Translations under genes and position numbers: made by a program
The notes under the pieces: generated by a model
Seen by the model: the letters and a program-made list of their open reading frames with translations, nothing else
Told to the model about the DNA's origin: nothing
Database searches by the model: none
From: JAHIGH01 sp964564035
GTDB lineage: Bacteria; Patescibacteriota; Microgenomatia; Levybacterales; UBA12049
Assembly: GCA_964564035.1 (NCBI GenBank)
Contig: CAZLZN010000005.1
Coordinates: forward strand, 1 to 64,000
Length of the DNA stretch: 64,000 nucleotides
Direction: 5' to 3'
In this document: piece by piece, positions 7,757-15,191 of the stretch
Numbering within the stretch: position 1 is the stretch's first letter
Layout: the number at the start of each line of letters is the position of its first letter

Positions 7757-8746
7757 CTAATGGCGATGGTATACTGTTCTGACCCCGACTACATGGTGAC
7801 CGCTGTCCGGGTATGTAATTGTCCCCCTTATAGCCTCCATATTGGGACTTATAATTCCCAGCGCGACACTCGCTACCTGTGCGCGTGTCGGAAGTTTGCC
7901 TCCGGGGAGTCTTCTTTCTGTCAAATACATCAATTCATCAAACCCGGGTAGTCCCGATGCCGCCCTGGTTGGAGTAGGTCCTGGCGAGATGGCATTTACT
8001 CGAACACCTGCTCTTCCTACTTTATCATCATTATCAAGAGTTCTGGTCAATGCATTCAAGGCAGCTTTAGCTGGCGCCATAACACCATATCCATCAACAT
8101 GTTTTTCTCCTCCTTCATATGTTATTGTCAGAGCATTAGGATCCGGTTTATCTATTAATTTATAGTCTCTTGCCTTTTCTTTTTCTTTTTCTTCCGGCAA
8201 TAAATAAGGCAATGTATGACGAATTAGACGCGGAAAAGATAAAGCGCTCGTATCATAAATTCTAAGCATAACCTCATCATCCATATCCATTAGAGAAGGT
8301 TTTAGCTCTCCCCTCTTATTTACCCCGCCCGCTATACCGTGAATAACAATATCAATTCGTTTATCAAAAATGTCTGTCCCTATTTCATCTACTACTTTTT
8401 TAGCTTTTGCATTGTCTGTGATGTCCAGTTCAGCATGATGCACGCCGGTTCTTGTGAAAAATTCTCCGGCATGTTCTAGATCGCTCGCTCGTTGATAGGT
8501 GTAAGCAATTTTTGCGCCTGCTGCGTAAGCCAATTCACCAATAGCTGCGCCAATACTGTGCGTATTACATACACCTGTTAATAGTATATGCCTGCCGCCT
8601 CTGCCTCTAAGAGGCTTTGTGTCTCCGGCATATTCAATTGCTTTTTTTAGTTCCCTCTCGTCTCGTTCAAAATATTCATCAATATCGAACCTTTTTTTAC
8701 CTTTTAATTTTTTTTCGGTTGTTGGTATAGGTTGTGCTTCGCTCAT
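7757..8746 (-). CDS. FabI-like enoyl-ACP reductase / SDR oxidoreductase
   Basis: A short-chain dehydrogenase with enoyl-ACP reductase features. It has an NAD(P)-binding start ILLTGVCNTHSIGAAIGELA (about 54-73), an aspartate at the end of strand four (ELDITD), and the FabI-type catalytic spacing Y-x6-K in DGYGVMAPAKAAL (Tyr about 220, Lys about 227). It also has the post-catalytic RVNAISPGPTPTRAASG typical of FabI. An N-terminal extension of about 50 charged residues precedes the Rossmann fold. The ATG at 8746 is chosen over longer starts because the residues before it are hydrophobic and unlike the family. No other fatty-acid synthesis gene is visible, so the substrate may not be an acyl carrier protein. 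Confidence 0.75.
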   Translation of the reverse strand: MSEAQPIPTTEKKLKGKKRFDIDEYFERDERELKKAIEYAGDTKPLRGRGGRHILLTGVCNTHSIGAAIGELAYAAGAKIAYTYQRASDLEHAGEFFTRTGVHHAELDITDNAKAKKVVDEIGTDIFDKRIDIVIHGIAGGVNKRGELKPSLMDMDDEVMLRIYDTSALSFPRLIRHTLPYLLPEEKEKEKARDYKLIDKPDPNALTITYEGGEKHVDGYGVMAPAKAALNALTRTLDNDDKVGRAGVRVNAISPGPTPTRAASGLPGFDELMYLTERRLPGGKLPTRAQVASVALGIISPNMEAIRGTITYPDSGHHVVGVRTVYHRH

Positions 8747-8933
8747 ATAACTATAAAAGAGTCTAACATAGGACATTGCAGTTGCGCATGACAGATTGAT
8801 GACAAGACAAAAACAAAAACAAAACAAATTATTGTTAATTTATTAAATAGATCAAAAAAGTCGGTACACACCAGGAGAAATGTAATGAGTTGCTGCGCAG
8901 AAAAACATATGAAGTAACCAAAAATTACTTTTG

Positions 8934-9998
8934 TTATTTATTATTATTCTCGTGGAATGTGTTTACAAAATTGACCAGTGCGTCACTATTTGTGCCTATT
9001 TCTAGAATAAAATTAGCCTTATGCTTTTTGTTATGTTGTAATATATCCAAAAAATATTTATCTATTCTGTTTATAATCACCCCTGCTGCTCCGCGGGCTT
9101 GCGCTACCTCCCTCTTGGAAGCGTGCACAGCTAAAGCCTTGCGCGCTTTATTAACTACATAAATATCTTCAAAGCTTTTGTTAGAATCTGCGCCAAAAGG
9201 TGATACTCTTTGATATGCAAATTCGTAAAGCATTTCAGTATGGCCGTCTTTGTATTTTATAAAATCTACTAAATACCTCATCGATGCCGGATGGCCCTTA
9301 TAAGCGTCCGGTGCATTATCTGCGGGAAGCGGCGGGATAAATTCTTGCCATACGAACTTGGGGTCAACAGCAGGAATCTCTGATTCTAAATGATCAGGCC
9401 TCCCGAAGGCTTTTATTTTTTCACCACGCTTACCAAACACCGGTTTTAAAAGCCAGATTCCGCTCGCTGGAAATGTGTCAGTTTTATCATAATCCCTAAC
9501 CGCGGGTCTTAGGCTTTTTGGAACCAAAAAAGCATGATACGCTTTATTATTAATCACTTCTTCCAAATCCAGAGCATTTGGTATTGCTGTAGCCATCAGC
9601 GGCATTTTGGTATCAATACTTACAGCTCTTATAAAATTATAAAGCAGTGCCAAAAGTTCCAGGTCGTTTGGGTCATAGCCGTCTGATGTATGATTAATTA
9701 CCTCCGTTCTACTCTCATTAAGCGCTTCTATTGATTTTATTTTATCGCTCGATATCATTGCGCGTATGCTGGCTAAGGTTTTTTGTGATCTCTCTATATA
9801 GGCATCAGTTATACTTGCCGCTCCTCTTATACCCGAATTGTGCCCGTTTGTTTCGACGCATGAAATTTTTCTCCTGCCTTGTTTATTTTTATAAAAAATA
9901 AAATCAAAACCTATCGAAGCGCGAAATCGCTCGTCCTCAGGGGATCTCCTGTTCGGATACCATTTATCCATAGCTACTCTAAATCTGTCAGTTTCCAT
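8934..9998 (-). CDS. ATP-grasp-like protein with permuted motif order
   Basis: A 354-residue soluble protein. Its motif order resembles glutathionylspermidine synthase and other circularly permuted ATP-grasp proteins. First comes a metal-site-like GFDFIFYKNKQG followed by VETNGHNSGIRG (about 30-60), and only later the nucleotide-binding LLKPVFGKRGEKI (about 187-199), FVWQEFIPPLP (about 220-230) and RYLVDFI. Such enzymes form an amide or similar bond at ATP expense, but no substrate can be named. ATG 9998 is preferred because TATAAT (10006-10011) ends 7 nt before it. The fold assignment is my reading of motifs, not a search result. Confidence 0.5.
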   Translation of the reverse strand: METDRFRVAMDKWYPNRRSPEDERFRASIGFDFIFYKNKQGRRKISCVETNGHNSGIRGAASITDAYIERSQKTLASIRAMISSDKIKSIEALNESRTEVINHTSDGYDPNDLELLALLYNFIRAVSIDTKMPLMATAIPNALDLEEVINNKAYHAFLVPKSLRPAVRDYDKTDTFPASGIWLLKPVFGKRGEKIKAFGRPDHLESEIPAVDPKFVWQEFIPPLPADNAPDAYKGHPASMRYLVDFIKYKDGHTEMLYEFAYQRVSPFGADSNKSFEDIYVVNKARKALAVHASKREVAQARGAAGVIINRIDKYFLDILQHNKKHKANFILEIGTNSDALVNFVNTFHENNNK

Positions 9999-10120
9999 TC
10001 TTTTAATTATATACTGCCTTATAGTAAATATCAATTGAACTTTATTCCCTTTTTGAGAAGAACATACCTATTCTATATATAGTATAGGTATATTTTTGTG
10101 TGGACTAACTATGCAGTCAA

Positions 10121-10720
10121 TTAGCGATTGTAGGGCAATCTTGGACGGAATTCTCCGGGACTACCTGCTACAGGCTCAGGACCTGGTCGATATGCCGGTG
10201 GTGTGAAACGCCCCGCCGGCAATGATGAACTATAAGCAAACAACTCTTCCAATGCTCGAGCGTAGCCTATTTCCCTAACCCTTGTACTACACTCATCAAC
10301 TCTATTCTTAATTTTCATTTGAATTTCATCATCGAGATTATTTGCTAAATCGGTAAGGCTTCTTCTTGTTTTAAGATCTGAAATATCTTTCCAAATAATT
10401 TCACGCGTTATCTGGCAAGCTTTAAATACCTGTCTTGCAATTTTATTCTGAAAATCCAAATCAGGACTTCTAACTCCGTATATTACGGAAACAGCTATAG
10501 ATGTATCTTTCATTTCGGTTAATAGACCCTGCCTTATAAGGCCAAGATCTACTCTTAATCGTCTTTTAGGAGATAGAGATTTATGGGCTTTTAGTTCATC
10601 CCCCTCCGGGTCAGCATATGCAAATGCCGGAATTTGGGCCTCCAAAGCATTAAAGCGATCAGCCCGGGTTCTTAACCTGGGTTCTGCTTTATTTTCCTTG
10701 TCATGAAATCTTTCTACCAT
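10121..10720 (-). CDS. Hypothetical protein
   Basis: 199 residues, soluble, helical in the middle, with a proline/glycine-rich C-terminus (PAYRPGPEPVAG). No family recognised. The promoter is clear: extended -10 TGC-TATAAT (10727-10732) ends 6 nt before the ATG, so the mRNA should be leaderless. It lies directly downstream of the integrase remnant. Function unknown. Confidence 0.55.
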   Translation of the reverse strand: MVERFHDKENKAEPRLRTRADRFNALEAQIPAFAYADPEGDELKAHKSLSPKRRLRVDLGLIRQGLLTEMKDTSIAVSVIYGVRSPDLDFQNKIARQVFKACQITREIIWKDISDLKTRRSLTDLANNLDDEIQMKIKNRVDECSTRVREIGYARALEELFAYSSSLPAGRFTPPAYRPGPEPVAGSPGEFRPRLPYNR

Positions 10721-10735
10721 ACAATTATTATAGCA

Positions 10736-10950
10736 TTATCTACTCAAGATACAAGCATGTGTAAGCGTTACGGACATTTTAGACATTTCATAGTTTGAAA
10801 TAAGATAGTCCATCGGTGTGATTTTCCCGAGAGACTTGTGTATCTTCTGCGTTAAATAGAATATCAAGTATTCTAACAGATTATTATTAAACTGTACGGG
10901 GTCATGGATGATATCAAGTTTGTTGTTTAAAAATTGATCTTGAAGGGTAA
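10736..10950 (-). pseudogene. Truncated transposase/integrase-core C-terminus
   Basis: The minus strand stays open from just inside the palindrome at 10954 to a TAA at 10736, with no start codon. The translation contains FNNNLLEYLIFYLTQ, then KIHKSLGKITPMDYLI, then KMSVTLTHA. This is the end of a DDE integrase-core transposase of the IS481-like kind (usual pattern: YN-x-RPH-x-LG-x-TP-x-YL, then a short MYWT-like tail). The catalytic core is missing, so only the last about 70 residues survive, and the normal YNxxRPH has decayed to YLTQKIH. The break point coincides with the REP-like palindrome. Seen only by translation, not by a database search. Confidence 0.6.
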
Positions 10951-10953
10951 AAA

Positions 10954-10970
10954 TACACCCAGGGGGTGTA
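10954..10970. repeat. REP-like palindrome, inverted copy upstream of the RAYT gene
   Basis: TACACCCAGGGGGTGTA: a 7-bp stem (TACACCC/GGGTGTA) with a 3-base loop. Read on the minus strand it is TACACCCCCTGGGTGTA, one base different from the copies at 11727 and 13505. It therefore faces the downstream copy in inverted orientation, with the transposase gene between them. Confidence 0.75.
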
Positions 10971-11028
10971 TTAGGTTAGACACATAGGGAAAATCCTGAT
11001 AATATTAGTTAAATACTAATTTAAATTT

Positions 11029-11706
11029 ATGCCTGCACGCTTAGAGCCTCTTATAACAGGAGAAATATATCATGTTTGTAATAGAGGAATTAATCACAAG
11101 CCAACATTTATAAAAATCCGAGAATACAAACGCGCTTTACAGTTGATTAATTACTACCGCTTTCAAAATCCCCCTGTTAGGTTATCTAAATTCCTACTAT
11201 TGTCAAAAGACTTACGAGAACAGATTATGAATGAATTGCAAAAATCCGATAATAGGAGTATTGATATCTATTCCTATTGTTTGATGCCCAATCATGTTCA
11301 TTTTTTGATAAAACAGCTTCGAGATAATGGAATATCCAAATTTATGGGGCAATTTTTTAATGGTTATGTTAAGTATTTTAATATATTAAATAAAACGGAG
11401 GGCCCGCTCTTTCTTGATCAGTTTAAGGCTGTAAGAATAATTACAGACGAACAGCTCTTGCACGTATCCAGATATATTCATCTAAATCCGTACACAGCAT
11501 TTATAACTAGAAAAATTGAAGATCTTCAATACTATCAATGGTCTTCGTTTCCTGAGTATATAGGGATACAAGATCCTGGAATATGTCAAAAAGATCCAAT
11601 ACTATCATTTTTTAAAAATAAAGATGACTATAAAAAATTTATTTTTGATAATGCAGATTACCAAAGAGTAATTGGAAAAATTAAACACCTGACTCTTGAA
11701 GATTAA
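11029..11706 (+). CDS. REP-associated tyrosine transposase (RAYT, Y1_Tnp/IS200-like HUH)
   Basis: 225 residues with the TnpA_REP layout. They include an N-terminal YHVCNRGINHKPTF (the usual YHVxNRG), an HUH metal motif in CLMPNHVHFLI (His about 89 and 91), and candidate catalytic tyrosines in FFNGYVKYFNIL (Tyr 113 and 116). After these come GPLFLDQFKAVRI, SRYIHLNPYTA and WSSFPEYIG, all typical of this family. RAYTs are single-copy HUH nucleases that bind and cleave REP palindromes. Here REP-like palindromes lie 59 bases upstream (inverted) and 21 bases downstream. The gene looks intact. It lacks a convincing Shine-Dalgarno site. Confidence 0.9.
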   Translation: MPARLEPLITGEIYHVCNRGINHKPTFIKIREYKRALQLINYYRFQNPPVRLSKFLLLSKDLREQIMNELQKSDNRSIDIYSYCLMPNHVHFLIKQLRDNGISKFMGQFFNGYVKYFNILNKTEGPLFLDQFKAVRIITDEQLLHVSRYIHLNPYTAFITRKIEDLQYYQWSSFPEYIGIQDPGICQKDPILSFFKNKDDYKKFIFDNADYQRVIGKIKHLTLED

Positions 11707-11720
11707 TCCCCGGGCGTCCT
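11704..11720. repeat. Degenerate REP-like half copy at the RAYT stop codon
   Basis: Starting within the RAYT stop codon the sequence TAATCCCCGGGCGTCCT, followed by ACTT, is a shortened, imperfect version of the palindrome that follows 7 bases later. It shares TTAAT, the CCCCGGG core, GT and ACTT. I read it as a decayed neighbouring copy. Confidence 0.4.
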
Positions 11721-11722
11721 AC

Positions 11723-11746
11723 TTAATACACCCCCCGGGTGTACTT
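11723..11746. repeat. REP-like palindrome downstream of the RAYT gene
   Basis: The 17-base core TACACCCCCCGGGTGTA (11727-11743) has 7-bp arms and a CCC loop, flanked by TTAA and CTT. The whole 24-base unit recurs without a change at 13501-13524. Confidence 0.85.
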
Positions 11747-11890
11747 ACTCTCTCGGCCGTAGTCATAGCGCTAAATTACGACAAAGTCCTGCAATCAAAA
11801 CTCCTCGATGCATTCCCGTCTTATGCAGTTTTTATCACAGATCTGGAGAGCAACCCCGCAGTTTTAGATCACCTCCAAAAACTCAAATAA
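11744..11890 (+). pseudogene. Gene-tail remnant, possibly of a CcdA-type membrane protein
   Basis: An open frame runs out of the palindrome to TAA 11890. It contains a hydrophobic stretch LTLSAVVIALN, then LLDAFPSYAVFITDLE, then NPAVLDHLQKLK. The pattern FPxY ... E-x-N ... L-x-x-LK recalls the C-terminus of cytochrome c biogenesis (CcdA/DipZ-like) proteins of related bacteria, but this is from memory and weak. No plausible start exists downstream of the palindrome, so it reads as the stump of a gene cut at the REP element. Confidence 0.3.
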
Positions 11891-11942
11891 ATCTTGAAAT
11901 ACACACATCATTGAAGCAAGTTCATATGATATAATTTTTTGA

Positions 11943-12284
11943 ATGATAATTACAAAAACTTCCCCGTTCACCAAAGAAGAAATAGCGATGTTATCCGAGG
12001 TGTTTGAAGTTTACATCAAAACAGTAATTGATATTGAAAAAAGGATTTGTTCTGCAGGCTGTGATAGGCATTTTGAATCGGAAAAAATTTTACTTGAGCA
12101 AAATTCTGCGCAAAAAGATTTATGGGGCGGTGGAATCGATTTAGAAACGAAAATTATCGATTTTAATTCATTTATAAATATACGCCCAATTGATAATAAT
12201 ACAAGTAATGAAATTCAAGACGCGATTATTAGGGCAAAATATGAAGATTTAACCAGATATTTTTTTAGAGTACTATATGAATAG
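11943..12284 (+). CDS. DUF5674-family protein
   Basis: 113 residues matching the small DUF5674 family common in Candidate Phyla Radiation genomes. Seen are the N-terminal TKEEI, the KTVIDIEKRICSAGCDRH segment, WGGGIDLETKIIDFNSFIN and INIRPIDNNTSNEI. Function is unknown. Extended -10 TGA-TATAAT (11930-11935) ends 7 nt before the ATG, so the transcript should be leaderless. Its last 8 bases overlap the start of the following 90-residue gene, indicating translational coupling and a shared role. Confidence 0.8.
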   Translation: MIITKTSPFTKEEIAMLSEVFEVYIKTVIDIEKRICSAGCDRHFESEKILLEQNSAQKDLWGGGIDLETKIIDFNSFINIRPIDNNTSNEIQDAIIRAKYEDLTRYFFRVLYE

Positions 12285-12549
12285 CGAAAAAATTATATTA
12301 TCTTCACTTGCACTTGATTTGAAGCGGGTTGCGCAAGGGTATGCTCGTGGTTCCAACAATATGGCGGTAAGATTTTTAGACGAAGCATTAAGACGAAAAT
12401 CTGAAGCGATGACACTTGACTTAAAGCCATATTTAAAATCCCTTCTTAAAAAAGTCGGGGAATTGAAAAATATAAATGATTTAAATCGCAGAGCAGAAGA
12501 CGCACTGATGTACAGTACGCTTTTCCAAAACGCCTCACTTGTAATATAA
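12277..12549 (+). CDS. Hypothetical protein coupled to the DUF5674 gene
   Basis: 90 residues, helical, cytoplasmic, with the conserved-looking ends LALDLKRVAQGYARG and RAEDALMYSTLFQNASLV. I recall similar small proteins beside DUF5674 genes in related genomes, but no function. The ATG lies inside the upstream gene (8-base overlap). Confidence 0.65.
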   Translation: MNSEKIILSSLALDLKRVAQGYARGSNNMAVRFLDEALRRKSEAMTLDLKPYLKSLLKKVGELKNINDLNRRAEDALMYSTLFQNASLVI

Positions 12550-12594
12550 GCAAACCAAACACTATATTTTTAATATTTTTTTCTCTTTATCTAT

Positions 12595-12610
12595 TACACC
12601 TCCGGGTGTA
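12595..12610. repeat. REP-like palindrome, 16-base variant
   Basis: TACACCTCCGGGTGTA: the same arms as the other copies, with a one-base-shorter centre. It lies in the intergenic space after the DUF5674 pair and before the convergent membrane-protein gene. Confidence 0.65.
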
Positions 12611-12705
12611 CTCCAACTATATTTTAGGCAACAAGTGTAGATTAATTATTATTTACACTCAAGTAATCGAGGATGAATTCCCCCCAGATTTGAAAGGTTA
12701 CTGGC

Positions 12706-13080
12706 TTATGATTTTAAGTCTCTTGAAGGATATTCATTCGGACGAGGCATTCTCGGCATAAAAGGCTCGCTCGGCCTGAAGCACGCTGTATGTATGATAA
12801 ATTTGTTATTTCTTTCTTCTCTGAACACAACAACCGGTGCGCCATTGCACTCATCTAGCTTTTTATTTGTAACATAACCAACTTCGCCATTGATATTAGT
12901 TCCATAATTTCCGATATCCAACCCTTTTTTAAGTCCATATGAACCTGCTGCCACGGCCAGGACTAAACCTAATACACCGACTGTTATCGCGGGATATGGT
13001 GATATAACTACCTCCCTTTCACCGGAATTATTATCATTATTATTTCCTGCACCAATCCTTTTACGTTCTACAGATCTCAT
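12706..13080 (-). CDS. Single-pass membrane protein with two ectodomain cysteines
   Basis: 124 residues from the preferred ATG (MRSVERKRIG); a start 7 codons upstream is possible. It has a basic, Asn-rich N-terminus, one transmembrane helix (ITVGVLGLVLAVAAGSYGL, about 30-48), then a short outer domain with exactly two cysteines (DECNG and TACFR) and a Pro/Arg-rich tail. I infer N-in/C-out topology and a possible disulfide. No family recognised. Two further orphans in the window share this plan (16800-17249 and 57704-58219). Confidence 0.55.
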   Translation of the reverse strand: MRSVERKRIGAGNNNDNNSGEREVVISPYPAITVGVLGLVLAVAAGSYGLKKGLDIGNYGTNINGEVGYVTNKKLDECNGAPVVVFREERNNKFIIHTACFRPSEPFMPRMPRPNEYPSRDLKS

Positions 13081-13184
13081 AACAATATATATTATATACA
13101 TATATTAAATACTGTCAACATTATATGAATGGATAATGCTCATAATAAGGGGGCTAATTATTTGGATACAAGCGTGCGAAGATA

Positions 13185-13207
13185 AAATCCCCCCCAGGGT
13201 GAAATTT
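13185..13207. repeat. Possible decayed REP-like element
   Basis: AAAT, then seven C, then AGGGTGAAATTT: an imperfect palindrome with the same C-run/GGGTG core as the REP copies but with broken arms. It overlaps the stop codon of the small gene that ends at 13206. Confidence 0.3.
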
Positions 13208-13385
13208 AATTATTGACTATTTCTCTATTTACCTCGACTATTTTACCTTTTTGTTCTTCATGTAACGATAAGCCTTCTTTTAAATGTTTTTCTCTTGCTG
13301 ACCTCACAGCATATTGCATAGCTGAGTTTAGTTTAGTAATAAATTCCTTCGATCCAAAATTTTTTATACGCTCTTGGTTCGGCAT
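13206..13385 (-). CDS. Small hypothetical protein
   Basis: 59 residues starting MPNQERIKNFGSKEF. The ATG at 13385 is preferred over one 18 codons upstream because a GAGAG purine run precedes it and the upstream residues are unlike a protein start. Helical and charged, with an EKHLKEGLSLHE segment. It could be a small regulator or antitoxin-like protein, but there is no toxin next to it. Not recognised. Confidence 0.5.
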   Translation of the reverse strand: MPNQERIKNFGSKEFITKLNSAMQYAVRSAREKHLKEGLSLHEEQKGKIVEVNREIVNN

Positions 13386-13500
13386 AATTAATACTCTCTG
13401 GTTGTAATTATAAACTCCGCATCTCATTATACTTGACAAAATACGAACATAATTAATTTGTACGCAACAAGTCAGGTAGCGATATGAATTTACTCTAAGA

Positions 13501-13524
13501 TTAATACACCCCCCGGGTGTACTT
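13501..13524. repeat. REP-like palindrome, exact copy of the RAYT-adjacent unit
   Basis: All 24 bases are identical to 11723-11746 (core TACACCCCCCGGGTGTA at 13505-13521). It lies 7 bases beyond the rarA stop codon, so it could also act as the rarA terminator hairpin. Confidence 0.85.
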
Positions 13525-13531
13525 TTTTCAC

Positions 13532-14755
13532 CTATCTTAAATACTTCCTCCCATTCAACTTCTCCGGCAAATTTGAAAGTCCTTTTTCGACTCCGACTTC
13601 ACCCTCTTTCCAACTATACCCCTTCGCATAGCCTAAATTTTTCATCAGCTTTGTCGGAGCATTTCTTAGATGCATCGGTACCGGCTCGTTCGGAAAATTC
13701 AATACATCCTCTCTCGCCCTTGCATACGCATCGTAAGAGCCCCTGTCCTTCTTCGCCTTAGACAAATACACAACCCCATGCGCCAGATTGATAGCGCACT
13801 CAGGATACCCGATCGTCTCCACTGCCCGGAATACCTCATTTGCCACAACCAAAGCGGTCGGTTGAGCCATGCCGATATCCTCAGACGCAAAAATCACCAT
13901 CCGCCGCGCGATAAACTTTGGATCTTCCCCTCCTTCAACCATCCTTGCGAGATAATACAACGCAGCATCCGCGTCGGAGGCCCGCATCGACTTTATAAAC
14001 GCACTGATTATATTGTAATGCTCGTCTGCTTTTTTATCATACAGACTTGTAGATTTCGTCTGGAAAATATCAATTATCGTAGTCTCTTGAATTATTTTCT
14101 TACTTGATTGCTGCGCGGCGATTTCTAGCGCGTTTAGCATGACTCGCGCGTCTCCTCCGGAAAGCCTGATCAAAATCTCCTCCGCCTCAGGTGCGATAGT
14201 CTTCTTTGAAGACCCTAGCCCTCTTTTTTTGTCAGTTAAAGCTATATTGATCACATTTTTCATATGCTCGATACTTAATCCCTGCAGTACAAAAACGCGG
14301 CATCTCGACAAAAGCGCCCCGATCACCTCAAACGACGGATTCTCGGTCGTTGCGCCGATCAAGGTAATTAATCCGCTCTCGACATAAGGCAGTAGAGCAT
14401 CTTGCTGGGCTTTGTTCCATCTGTGAATTTCATCAATAAATAGAATTGTAGGCTTAGGCTTTTGTACTTGTGGCTTATTATTGAGCAGTTTATATTTTTC
14501 GGCTTCTTTAATTACGTTTCTCAGATCATCTTTGCCGCTTGTGACACCCGAAAGTTGGAAAAAATTGGCCTCGGACTCTTTGGCTATAATATGCGCGAGT
14601 GTAGTTTTGCCCGTTCCCGGCGGTCCCCAGAAAATGATCGAAAAAATATTGCCGGACTCGATCATCTGTCTCAGAACCTTCCCCTTCCCCACCAGATGCT
14701 CCTGTCCGATAAACTCATCAATTGTTTGCGGTCTTAGCCGGCTTGCGAGGTTCAT
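13532..14755 (-). CDS. rarA: RarA/MgsA replication-associated recombination ATPase
   Basis: A cytoplasmic AAA+ ATPase of the clamp-loader clade that acts at stalled replication forks. It starts MNLASRLRPQTIDEFIGQEH, followed by Walker A GPPGTGKTT (about 39-47), Walker B LFIDEIHRW, sensor ATTENPSFEV and SGGDAR. The C-terminal RarA tetramerisation part contains DPKFIARRMVIFASEDIG, YAKGYSWKEGEVG and ends NGRKYLR. Length is near the family norm. ATG 14755 is chosen because TACAAT (14765-14770, preceded by TGT) ends 9 nt before it; the 17 extra upstream residues are not family-like. Confidence 0.95.
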   Translation of the reverse strand: MNLASRLRPQTIDEFIGQEHLVGKGKVLRQMIESGNIFSIIFWGPPGTGKTTLAHIIAKESEANFFQLSGVTSGKDDLRNVIKEAEKYKLLNNKPQVQKPKPTILFIDEIHRWNKAQQDALLPYVESGLITLIGATTENPSFEVIGALLSRCRVFVLQGLSIEHMKNVINIALTDKKRGLGSSKKTIAPEAEEILIRLSGGDARVMLNALEIAAQQSSKKIIQETTIIDIFQTKSTSLYDKKADEHYNIISAFIKSMRASDADAALYYLARMVEGGEDPKFIARRMVIFASEDIGMAQPTALVVANEVFRAVETIGYPECAINLAHGVVYLSKAKKDRGSYDAYARAREDVLNFPNEPVPMHLRNAPTKLMKNLGYAKGYSWKEGEVGVEKGLSNLPEKLNGRKYLR

Positions 14756-14876
14756 ATCAGCCCAATTGTAACACAACCCGGTTGGAGTATACTTAGCTTC
14801 ATTCAAACTCTTGCATAATTCTTACGCATACTTAATCTTAACCTAACCACATCAATATATATTCAAATATAACATT

Positions 14877-14999
14877 ATGATAAAAAATAACTATTTAACA
14901 AAGACACTAAGAATCCTCGCCATTCCCTCGGCAATTATGCTGACTGTTGCTTTTGAATTCGCTGCATTACACTTAATCGGTATTATAAATTCTATATGA
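14877..14999 (+). CDS. Small membrane peptide (40 aa)
   Basis: MIKNNYLTKTLRIL followed by a single hydrophobic segment (about 15-38) and stop TGA. It lies immediately upstream of a second small membrane-protein gene whose ribosome-binding site overlaps its end, an arrangement that supports it being translated. Not recognised. Confidence 0.4.
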   Translation: MIKNNYLTKTLRILAIPSAIMLTVAFEFAALHLIGIINSI

Positions 15000-15014
15000 A
15001 AGGAGGTGAGTAAT

Positions 15015-15182
15015 TTGAGTAGAGATAGTGGATATGGTTTTTTACTGGGAGTTATTTTACTTATAATTTTTGCAGCCATACTAATTATTTATGGTCTTCC
15101 GCTCTTGCAAAACGCAGGAAGCGCTAATCAGGTAAATATTCCTGACAAGGTCGATGTGAATGTCAATCAGCCTAAACAATAA
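15015..15182 (+). CDS. Small single-pass membrane protein (55 aa), TTG start
   Basis: The start is TTG 15015, set by the strongest Shine-Dalgarno site in the window, AAAGGAGGTGA at 14999-15009. The protein has a short N-terminus (SRDSGYG), one transmembrane helix (FLLGVILLIIFAAILIIYGL) and an outer tail with NIPDKVDVNVNQPKQ. Small proteins with this plan and a VNxPDKxDVNVNQ-like tail occur in related genomes as far as I recall; the function is unknown. Confidence 0.65.
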   Translation: MSRDSGYGFLLGVILLIIFAAILIIYGLPLLQNAGSANQVNIPDKVDVNVNQPKQ

Positions 15183-15191
15183 AATACCAAA

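Noticed and set aside
14891..15079. Minus-strand 62-codon frame opposite the two small membrane-protein genes
   Set aside because: The plus strand has a strong Shine-Dalgarno site and helix-type proteins; the minus frame lacks start signals.
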